Part shown: positions 50,449 through 57,338 of the stretch, one piece after another | How positions within the stretch are numbered: position 1 is the stretch's first letter | Layout of the letters: each line of letters begins with the position of its first letter | NCBI RefSeq assembly: GCF_900142465.1 | Contig: NZ_FRAX01000004.1 | Coordinates: 124,001-188,000, forward strand | DNA: 64,000 nt | Source: Fibrobacter sp. UWH6 | GTDB lineage: Bacteria; Fibrobacterota; Fibrobacteria; Fibrobacterales; Fibrobacteraceae | Direction: 5' to 3' | Translations under genes and position numbers: made by a program | The notes under the pieces: generated by a model | Database searches by the model: none | Told to the model about the DNA's origin: nothing | The model's input: only the letters and a program-made list of their open reading frames with translations

Positions 50449-52670
50449 GAAATTGGTTTATATATGTTTTGCTATTTGTGGGCACTGTAATAGCCTCTAC
50501 AAACGAAATGGAATATTTCGTCGTTCCCGATTCTCTGGTAATGGAATACGATAAGCTTCCTAATGCCAACGATACCTTAGAGGCCTTTGATTCCTTGGAT
50601 CGTCAGCAGGGAATCTATTACATGGATCGATTTGAACTGGATAAAGCTTTGCGAACTTCCTTGGCGAAGTTCCCTCGGTTTCATCCAATTCTCAATAATT
50701 TTGCCTTGGGAAACAAGAGTCTCAAACATCGTAAAACCGTTGGCCTTACCCCTGATGATTCCATAGTGGATTTTGTGTGGCTTGATGGAAAGAATATTAA
50801 TACCATAAAGAATTTCATTCGTAAGCATGTTGCAACAGATTCTTACTCCAAAGCGGTTTCTCGTTTTTTGCATGACTTGCAGGGAATTGTTTTTGCAGAT
50901 TCCGTAATGATGCGGAGGTATGCCTTGAGCCTCTTGGCAGCTTCTTTAGGGGTATGCTATGAAGGGAATGGCCCTTACGATAAAATTTCAAGTGTGTCTT
51001 GGGAGGAGAATGAAGTCGAGGATTTATTTAGATTAAAATACAAGAGCAAATTTAGGGAATCTATTCAATCGATGTGCTTTGGTTCCGTTGAACCGAGCAT
51101 GGACGTTTTTAAGAAGTTCCGTGAAAATATGAATAAGGATACTGTAGGAATCTATAAAGATTGCTTTAGGTATCGCACATTAAAACGTCGTTTTATTTCT
51201 AATCGTTGTTCCGATGACCGCTGGAATTTTTCGTTTGACTTGGTTGATTCGCTGTATGTTAGTCTTCTTCAGAAAACCGTAGAGGCCAATTATCAGAAAA
51301 TCAATTCCTTTAATGATGAAATCCCGGTAGTTTGGAAAACAGATGGATGTGGCTGCAGTCAGTACAAGGATTTAAATGGAAATGTATATGCGGTTTATCC
51401 TTATTGGCTTGCAAAGGAAGGGGGAGATACGCTCGATTTTTCGGGGATTACTCGCATTGCCTACTATGGAATATCGGCTTCCGATAAAGGCGTTTTGCAG
51501 ATGCCTTCTGGCACGAAATCTCTAAGTTTCTTTAATAAGGATGGCTATAGTGATTTTGTAAATGAGGCTCACAAGCATAATGTAAAGGTGGACTGGATTA
51601 TTAAAAAGAGCCAGTGGGGAGAACTTTCACATGATGCGGACAAAATGCAGGATTTCTTTAGAAACTTGGTCAAACAGGTGGATTCCTTGGTAAATACCAG
51701 AGTCAATTCCCTGTTCCAGCAGTTTGTGAGTTGTCTTGCTATTGATGGTCGTGATGGCGGTTTTCGCGGAGATGGAGTTTCCCTTTGGTTCCAGAATTAT
51801 CCCACGGATTCTGTAAATACAAGAATTTTCAAGGATTACTTTGACTCCCTGCAGAACAAATTGAATCGCGAAAATCCCTATGCCATGGTCAACTTGATGA
51901 TGAATCTGCTTGATTTGGGTGAAGAGAAGAATGTGTCTGTAGACTCCAACTATGTGCCCCCTCAAAAGGGAATCTATAGCTATGAGTTTTTTGGAAAACT
52001 GATGAAATCTAATTTCAATGGAACTCAAAAAAATTATTTGATTGTACTCAGCGATGAACCAGTGTCTCGCAGTAAACTGGTGATTTACCGTGACCTGAAT
52101 CAGCAACTGAAAAATGATATGCGGCGAGAAGTGCTTCACGCTGTAGTTCCAATGTTATGGCTAGATTATCAGCAGTGGGAACAATTGACTGACGATGCTT
52201 CGTTCTATAATGATGCCTATTATTCCCTGGGAATCGCTCCCTTTGGACTTTTGAATGATTCTGCCCATATGGAAAGCCGATTGAGCGACATTTTGCTAGA
52301 AAATTTTGAAAAAGAGGATGGTGCTCACAAACGTCAGAGTGGTTTTGCTGCATTTTTCTGTACACATCGCTGGGCTTTCCGCTTACTGAATTCAATCGTG
52401 TATGGCCTAGTTTTCTTGCTGTTGATTAGTTACTTTGCCATCTGTAGGGTTAATGACTATTTTAGCCGACGTTTAGCCTTGTTGGTTGCTCTAGTGGCGA
52501 TTCCTCCCCTTTTTACCTCGCTGATTCTCACCAATTTCGATCCTGTCATTATGGATTATGTAGGTAAAGTGGGGCAGTGGGGGAGTTTTGTAATCATCAT
52601 TCTTACGGTAATCGCTATAACCTTGTTGCAGGTGTACCGTTCTGCTGATTTTCCTAGGAGGAAAAAATGA
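50445..52670 (+). CDS. CIS-linked membrane protein with degenerate GH18-like domain
   Basis: A 741-residue protein. MRNWFIYVLLFVGTVIAS is a signal sequence, then a large exported part (to about 635), then three C-terminal transmembrane segments (about 645-665, 675-695 and 710-732). Residues about 325-500 look like a GH18-type barrel: GDTLDFSGITRIAYYGISA, YSDFVNEAHKHNVKVDWII and LAIDGRDGGFRGDGVSLWFQ. The last one corresponds to the GH18 active-site strand (DGxDxDxE), but the acidic residues needed for catalysis are missing, so binding rather than cleavage is likely. It lies in the middle of the operon, overlapping at both ends. It may anchor or sense at the cell envelope. Confidence 0.62.
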   Translation: MRNWFIYVLLFVGTVIASTNEMEYFVVPDSLVMEYDKLPNANDTLEAFDSLDRQQGIYYMDRFELDKALRTSLAKFPRFHPILNNFALGNKSLKHRKTVGLTPDDSIVDFVWLDGKNINTIKNFIRKHVATDSYSKAVSRFLHDLQGIVFADSVMMRRYALSLLAASLGVCYEGNGPYDKISSVSWEENEVEDLFRLKYKSKFRESIQSMCFGSVEPSMDVFKKFRENMNKDTVGIYKDCFRYRTLKRRFISNRCSDDRWNFSFDLVDSLYVSLLQKTVEANYQKINSFNDEIPVVWKTDGCGCSQYKDLNGNVYAVYPYWLAKEGGDTLDFSGITRIAYYGISASDKGVLQMPSGTKSLSFFNKDGYSDFVNEAHKHNVKVDWIIKKSQWGELSHDADKMQDFFRNLVKQVDSLVNTRVNSLFQQFVSCLAIDGRDGGFRGDGVSLWFQNYPTDSVNTRIFKDYFDSLQNKLNRENPYAMVNLMMNLLDLGEEKNVSVDSNYVPPQKGIYSYEFFGKLMKSNFNGTQKNYLIVLSDEPVSRSKLVIYRDLNQQLKNDMRREVLHAVVPMLWLDYQQWEQLTDDASFYNDAYYSLGIAPFGLLNDSAHMESRLSDILLENFEKEDGAHKRQSGFAAFFCTHRWAFRLLNSIVYGLVFLLLISYFAICRVNDYFSRRLALLVALVAIPPLFTSLILTNFDPVIMDYVGKVGQWGSFVIIILTVIAITLLQVYRSADFPRRKK

Positions 52671-52876
52671 ATCTAGCCTGCATTTTTGCATCAGTAGTTG
52701 CGCAGGACTTTATTGATGAGCATACTAAGGATTTTGCCATGAGCCAGTTGCATGAAATGACAAAAACGTCTCAAGGACTTGTAGACTTGAAAGAAGCATG
52801 TAATATATTTGCAGGAACAGGAAATGTGAAGGCTTTAGATTATTTAAAAGACTTGATAAAGAATTCTGCGGTGTAG
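52667..52876 (+). CDS. Small unrecognised protein at the end of the CIS structural genes
   Basis: A 69-residue, mostly helical acidic protein (IDEHTKDFAMSQLHEMTKTS; LKEACNIFAGTGNVKALDYL). No family recognised. The start overlaps the upstream stop (ATGA), and a very strong TAGGAGG precedes it, so it is co-translated with the membrane protein. Its first 12 residues are hydrophobic (NLACIFASVVAQ) but this is short for a signal peptide. It could be an adaptor for cargo. Confidence 0.55.
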   Translation: MNLACIFASVVAQDFIDEHTKDFAMSQLHEMTKTSQGLVDLKEACNIFAGTGNVKALDYLKDLIKNSAV

Positions 52877-52958
52877 ATTTTTGGGAAAATGAATTGTTAA
52901 AACGATGTTTTCTCAAAAGACCGTAAAAAATGTTGAAAAAAATTAACTAGGATAAAAA

Positions 52959-53681
52959 ATGAAATCAAAATTTTATGACTTCGTATCAATTAAATGGAAT
53001 CGGTTTAATTACTTTATAAATTTTTTGATTACTTTATGTGGTGCCGTTACGGCTGTATTTTCGTGCTATGCCGCCATTAATTCGAATGAAATATCAAAAA
53101 GGTCTTTTGCAAATGAAGAACGTAGTGCTCAACCTATAATAACATCGTTCATAAAGAATGATACCTTGAATGTCAAGATCGAAAAAGAATACCGAGGTCT
53201 AAACTTTGTAGAAGTAAAACCTATGCTGACTTTTTTTGAGGGATTTGTGCATGACCAGTCCTTGACTTCAATGAAATCAGCAACTTTTTTGTTTCAAGGA
53301 TCAAAAAAGTATGCAACATGCCTTTCTGATGATGAAAATGGTTTTATAAAGTGTCATGAATCCGAATTGAATAAATTCTTTAAAAAAGTAAATGACAAAA
53401 TTCAGGGTATGGGACTGGATTCTGGTAAAATGTCGTTCAGAAATCTTCGAGTTGCTTATCTGCTTAATGTTTCTTACATTGATATTTTTAACAATAAGCA
53501 AAGGCAATTGTTTATCGTAAATAGTCGTGGACGCCAAAGAAGTATTTCAGACTCCCTTTACAAGGAACGATTTCTCAATACGGATCGCTTGACAATGGCT
53601 GATACTACAGAAGAGACGATTCAGAAATTTTTAAAGAAACTTGAACAGACAGAAAATATAATGATGCCTCATAAAGAATAG
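52959..53681 (+). CDS. Membrane-anchored unrecognised protein before the cargo genes
   Basis: A 240-residue protein with one N-terminal transmembrane segment (FNYFINFLITLCGAVTAVFSCYAAI, residues about 17-41), a basic N-terminal tail and a soluble part of about 195 residues. No family recognised. The basic N-terminus and the segment place the soluble part on the far side of the inner membrane. It is AT-rich like the operon and lies 82 bases after the small gene and 110 bases before the first cargo gene. Possible roles are immunity, anchoring or a separate accessory gene; none is shown by sequence. Confidence 0.5.
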   Translation: MKSKFYDFVSIKWNRFNYFINFLITLCGAVTAVFSCYAAINSNEISKRSFANEERSAQPIITSFIKNDTLNVKIEKEYRGLNFVEVKPMLTFFEGFVHDQSLTSMKSATFLFQGSKKYATCLSDDENGFIKCHESELNKFFKKVNDKIQGMGLDSGKMSFRNLRVAYLLNVSYIDIFNNKQRQLFIVNSRGRQRSISDSLYKERFLNTDRLTMADTTEETIQKFLKKLEQTENIMMPHKE

Positions 53682-53791
53682 TAGGAGAGAAGTATACAAT
53701 GCTCATATTCTATAAAAAATGAAACTGCATAGAGTGCTGCTAACAACGGAACTACTGCGATACGCGATAAATAAACGAAAAAGAGCTCCTT

Positions 53792-55207
53792 ATGCAAAAC
53801 ACATACGCACAAAAGAACGATACTGTACAAATTGCTTCGGCGAACACCGCTGAATCCGTACGGGATAATTCTGCGCAAGCGCAAAGCCTGCAACGAAAAG
53901 CTGACTTGATGAATGCTTCTGTACAACGTGCTCCGGAACCCCGCCCGAACCTTACGGGAATGCCCGACAACCTCAAGAGCGGTATCGAGAGTCTTTCGGG
54001 TTTCTCTATGGACGATGTGCGCGTACATTACAATAGTTCTAAGCCCGCCACCGTTCAAGCGCTAGCCTACACCCAAGGCACCGACATCCATGTGGCCCCA
54101 GGCCAGGAACATACTTTACCTCACGAAGCCTGGCACGTTGCCCAGCAAATGGCCGGCCGCGTTTCGCCAACCACCAATATCAACGGCATGCCCGTGAACG
54201 ATAATGCTGGGCTAGAGCACGAAGCCGATGTGATGGGCGAGAAGGCGGTGCAATGCAAGTGTGAAAAGAATATAGCGCAATTAAAACGGTTGGGAAATGG
54301 TGATCAACCAATTCAATGTGGTCGTGCAGGCGACATTGTCAATAACGGAGGACGCCGATTTACAGTTTTGAAAATAAATTTTGCGGGAAGTGGCTATGCC
54401 TCATGGGGAAAACAGAATAAAGGAGTGCAGGTATTTCAAATTTCTGGGCATGATATTCTTATTAACATAAAAGGAAATAACATATTGGAATATTCATTTC
54501 CAGGACCAATGTCTTTAAACGGCGCACTTGATGCTTCTCCAAGTATAGATGATTTGGTTAACGGGGCCGATGAAATTACAAATATGACAATTCATAATCG
54601 AGGTCCTATTCATTTGATAATAAAGGGACACAGTAGAGGCGCTGTTGCGGCTGGAGAACTTTATAGAAGATTTGTCAATAATCCAAATGTTATTAATTGT
54701 GAATTAACTATGCTGGATCCTGTACCTGGTCCAGATGGACGCAGGCTTCATGGTCATGGTGATACTAATTTAAATATGGACGCCAATAACACCCCAGTAC
54801 CTCAAGGATTAGCAAATGTTGGAAAGGTTGTTTTTTATTCGTTAGGTATCGCTAATCAGGGATTGTTCTATAAGCTATTGTTTACACCGCAGCGTGTTCA
54901 AAATGCCTGTGTTTACATTCTGACTAATGATGGTCACTCATGTTATGTTGATTCTGCGGCGCAGATTCCTATTCAGAATAAAAAAGATCGTTTTGACTTC
55001 AATGGATTGGTGTTCACATATTCGCAGCTGAGTTATTTGCGAAACGGATATTATTTTGAGAATGGTTCTTATATTCTTAATGTAAGAGGTGTTCCAATTC
55101 GAATTCGTATTTTGCAACAAATTAATCGGCAACAGGCGATCAATATGGTGCAGAATACGAATGGTCTATCAAAAAGTAGACGTGATGAAATTACTTCAAG
55201 CTTTTAA
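53792..55207 (+). CDS. DUF4157-led eCIS cargo with alpha/beta-hydrolase (lipase-like) C-terminus
   Basis: A 471-residue protein. Residues about 50-155 are a DUF4157 domain with HEAWHVAQQ (HExxHxxQQ, His111 to Gln119) and LEHEADVMGEKAV, the usual leader of extracellular injection-system cargo. Residues about 165-471 contain an alpha/beta-hydrolase pattern: the nucleophile elbow GHSRG (Ser281) in HLIIKGHSRGAVAAGELYRR, a likely acid Asp309 in LTMLDPVPGP, and His382 in TNDGHSCYVD. This looks like a lipase or phospholipase effector. No signal peptide; it would be loaded into the tube. The first residues MQNTYAQKND are shared with the next gene. Confidence 0.82.
   Translation: MQNTYAQKNDTVQIASANTAESVRDNSAQAQSLQRKADLMNASVQRAPEPRPNLTGMPDNLKSGIESLSGFSMDDVRVHYNSSKPATVQALAYTQGTDIHVAPGQEHTLPHEAWHVAQQMAGRVSPTTNINGMPVNDNAGLEHEADVMGEKAVQCKCEKNIAQLKRLGNGDQPIQCGRAGDIVNNGGRRFTVLKINFAGSGYASWGKQNKGVQVFQISGHDILINIKGNNILEYSFPGPMSLNGALDASPSIDDLVNGADEITNMTIHNRGPIHLIIKGHSRGAVAAGELYRRFVNNPNVINCELTMLDPVPGPDGRRLHGHGDTNLNMDANNTPVPQGLANVGKVVFYSLGIANQGLFYKLLFTPQRVQNACVYILTNDGHSCYVDSAAQIPIQNKKDRFDFNGLVFTYSQLSYLRNGYYFENGSYILNVRGVPIRIRILQQINRQQAINMVQNTNGLSKSRRDEITSSF
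53868..54243 (+). repeat. DUF4157 leader, copy 1 (duplicated at 55310-55690)
   Basis: This part of the first cargo gene is closely similar at the nucleotide level to 55310-55690 in the second; for example GCCTACACCCAAGGCACCGA and AGCAAATGGCCGGCCGCGT occur in both. The divergent C-terminal parts begin right after the last shared phrase (GAGAAGGCGGTG). Confidence 0.75.
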
Positions 55208-55229
55208 GAGGAATAATTGGTGAAAAGTC

Positions 55230-56237
55230 GTGCAATGTACATACGTTTTTAAATCTTCTTTAATTCAAAAGGCCTCAGCGAACACCGCCGAATCAGTCGT
55301 TGATTCTTCGTCGCAATCTGCGACTTTGCAACGTCATGCCTCCCTCGCGAATGCCGCAGTGCAGCGTGCAGAAAATCCGCCGCGCCCGAACAACACGGGC
55401 CTCCCTGACGACTTGAAGAACGGCATCGAGTCCCTCTCCGGCTATTCGCTTGACAATGTGCGTGTGCATTACAACAGCCCAAAATCCGCGACCGTGCAGG
55501 CGCTCGCCTACACCCAAGGCACCGACATCCATGTGGCTCCCGGCCAGGAACACGCCCTCCCGCACGAAGCCTGGCACGTGACCCAGCAAATGGCCGGCCG
55601 CGTAACTCCCACCACAAACATCGGCGGCATGCCCGTGAACGACAACGCCGCGCTGGAACATGAAGCCGACGTGATGGGGGAGAAGGCGGTGACACAGAGG
55701 AAGGTGGATGGTGGGGGCTTGAGACAAAGCAATAGTGCTGAAAATACCTCGCAATTGATGGCGACTGTGCTACAATGTGGTAAACATAAAGGTCAAAGAA
55801 AACCGAAACCTGATTCGTCTTATGTGGAAATAGGAAACATCGGGAAAGGACAACAAATTTATTGTTATAAATCAAACGTGTTTGATTCTCCGAGTACCCC
55901 ACTGTCTGAATTAAAAAAATATGAAAATTTATATCGTTGTATAGATAATTATCATTTCGGTGATAAAAATGGATCTTATACCTGGCGCTTAGATTCTCAA
56001 AATCAATTTAAAAGGGGCGATACTCCTTGGTTAAACTTGCAAATACAATTAAATGGGGTGCATGGTGAAAAATCTACTTATGCGGTCATTCATGTACCTC
56101 AAAATCATTCATACCACCTAAATTGGTTAAAAAGATGTTTAAAAAAAAGTGTGCATGATAAATGTATATATGTCATAGGTACTGAAAATTTGTTAGACGA
56201 GTATCTTGGAAAAAGTAAAAATGAGAGTATAAAATAA
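55230..56237 (+). CDS. DUF4157-led eCIS cargo with unrecognised C-terminus
   Basis: A 335-residue protein. Residues about 45-155 are a DUF4157 domain with HEAWHVTQQ (HExxHxxQQ), nearly identical to that of the preceding gene. The C-terminal 160 residues (from about 175) do not match a family I know; they include a basic segment GKHKGQRKPKPDSS, a YIEIGNIG-like start and QIQLNGVHGEKSTYAVIHV, so a compact mixed alpha/beta toxin domain is plausible. GTG at 55230 is chosen because it aligns MQCTYVFK with the MQNTYAQK start of the first cargo. The leader is GC-rich and the C-terminus AT-rich, a mosaic. Confidence 0.72.
   Translation: MQCTYVFKSSLIQKASANTAESVVDSSSQSATLQRHASLANAAVQRAENPPRPNNTGLPDDLKNGIESLSGYSLDNVRVHYNSPKSATVQALAYTQGTDIHVAPGQEHALPHEAWHVTQQMAGRVTPTTNIGGMPVNDNAALEHEADVMGEKAVTQRKVDGGGLRQSNSAENTSQLMATVLQCGKHKGQRKPKPDSSYVEIGNIGKGQQIYCYKSNVFDSPSTPLSELKKYENLYRCIDNYHFGDKNGSYTWRLDSQNQFKRGDTPWLNLQIQLNGVHGEKSTYAVIHVPQNHSYHLNWLKRCLKKSVHDKCIYVIGTENLLDEYLGKSKNESIK
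55310..55690 (+). repeat. DUF4157 leader, copy 2
   Basis: The copy of 53868-54243. It is clearly richer in G and C than the sequence on either side of it. Confidence 0.75.
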
Positions 56238-56562
56238 ACTGCACTACACCCCGCTTCCTCCCCCCAAAAAAACGGTACATCATCTCCGTCATAACGCCTA
56301 TGAACGCCTTGTCTTCGGACTGGACCATATAGGCGTTTTGAATATCCATGTATTCGCTCTCCCAGATGCTGAAGGATAACCCGGAGCTCAAAGCCGTGCG
56401 CTATTCCATGCTCCCGTACAAGGAACAAGGCCAGATGACGAACGTGGGAAGCTGAATTGATAACGGGAAAACCGCAGAATTCCGTTTATTTGAGAGATTG
56501 AACATGGCCAAGGAAATGGAATTTTTCAGTTTTAGACACACGATTCTCCATGGCGACTATCC
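56238..56562. other. Scar region without an intact gene
   Basis: No complete gene fits. On the plus strand a short frame ends MLKDNPELKAVRYSMLPYKE, and on the minus strand another reads MDIQNAYMVQSEDKAFIGVM. Either could be the remnant of a lost accessory gene (the plus-strand end resembles tails of Rpn-type nuclease/transposase genes), but the evidence is weak. GC content is higher than in the injection-system genes. Confidence 0.4.
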
Positions 56563-57134
56563 TCAGGCGTTACGGCACGAATATTCCGCTCGCATATCAG
56601 AAAGACTCATTTTCCTTTCATCAAGCCAAAAAATTTCTTTCTGTTTTTCGATTTCTTTTTTCAAAACCTCCGGAGTTGGCATGTACGCCATGTACTTCGC
56701 TTGAAAAAGTTTTTGACTTCTTCTGGGAGGCCAGCATACGATAATAATATTGCGTAGAAATATTCCTATCCAAAGTTCGTGAACTCCAAGCCTGAGAAAA
56801 CGCTTCTTGAGCATACCATTCTCGAGCAGATTCATCCTCAACACGCAGCAACGTTCTGTAGTGAGTCCAAGAAAGCAAACCCATCTGAGATTTTCCACTC
56901 ACTGCGTGGAAAATCTTTGGAAAAAGCGTATAAAATTGAACAAAGCAATAAAGATTTGCCTTGCATTTCTTCCAGAGCAATCCTTCGACCAAGAAACCAA
57001 TTACGTTGAAGCAAAGCAAGATTCACCTTAGCACTTGCAAATACCCTAGTATATTGGACAATTTGTGTTACATCTGCAAGAATGTCATCAGAGAGCACAG
57101 ATAAACTGAGTTGTGTAGCTTTTTTGCTTGCCAT
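56563..57134 (-). pseudogene. Decayed DUF1016/PDDEXK nuclease (YhcG-like)
   Basis: Remnant of a YhcG-family nuclease gene. The N-terminal part is clear from ATG 57134: LSDDILADVTQIVQYTRVFA and VNLALLQRNWFLGRRIALEE. The next recognisable piece, SGKSQMGLLSWTHYRTLLRV and ESAREWYAQEAFSQAWSSRT, is in another frame. The C-terminal piece KYMAYMPTPEVLKKEIEKQK is in a third frame. The PD-(D/E)xK catalytic centre between them is missing, so at least two frame changes and one internal deletion have occurred. It ends at 56563. Confidence 0.75.
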
Positions 57135-57168
57135 AGAGCCGCCTTTTTTCAAAAAATCAATTTTGAAA

Positions 57169-57248
57169 TGATTATTCCGGCGTACTTTGAGCCACCAGTC
57201 CGGTACTAGAGAGCCACTTTTCCGGAAAATACGGAGCCACCCTTCCGG
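57169..57248 (+). repeat. Left terminal repeats of the IS21 element
   Basis: The end TGATTATTCCGG is followed by three direct copies of a 15-base unit close to GAGCCACCNTTCCGG, at 57189-57203, 57211-57225 and 57234-57248, with a spacing of about 22 bases. Confidence 0.85.
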
Positions 57249-57338
57249 AGGATGAGAGCCATCCACAAAATGTCATGAAAACTCTATAATGCGAATGTCC
57301 ACGACAATGATGCCGCGGACTTTTTACATGGAGGTCTC

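Noticed and set aside
36039-52876. Type VI secretion system
   Set aside because: There is a VgrG-like spike, PAAR and a sheath, but no TssJ, TssL, TssM or ClpV. The sheath is a single protein, and CIS_TMP, the Pvc15-like ATPase and DUF4157 cargo point to an eCIS.
55249-55902. A 217-codon minus-strand frame opposite the second cargo gene
   Set aside because: It is an Arg/Cys/Ser-rich shadow of the GC-rich DUF4157 leader.
36039-56237. Prophage
   Set aside because: No capsid, portal, terminase, integrase or lysis genes are present, only tail-like genes.
56838-57266. A complete 142-residue protein on the minus strand
   Set aside because: Only residues from ATG 57134 belong to the DUF1016 remnant. 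The part before lies in the IS21 end, and the end of the frame leaves the family sequence through a frameshift.
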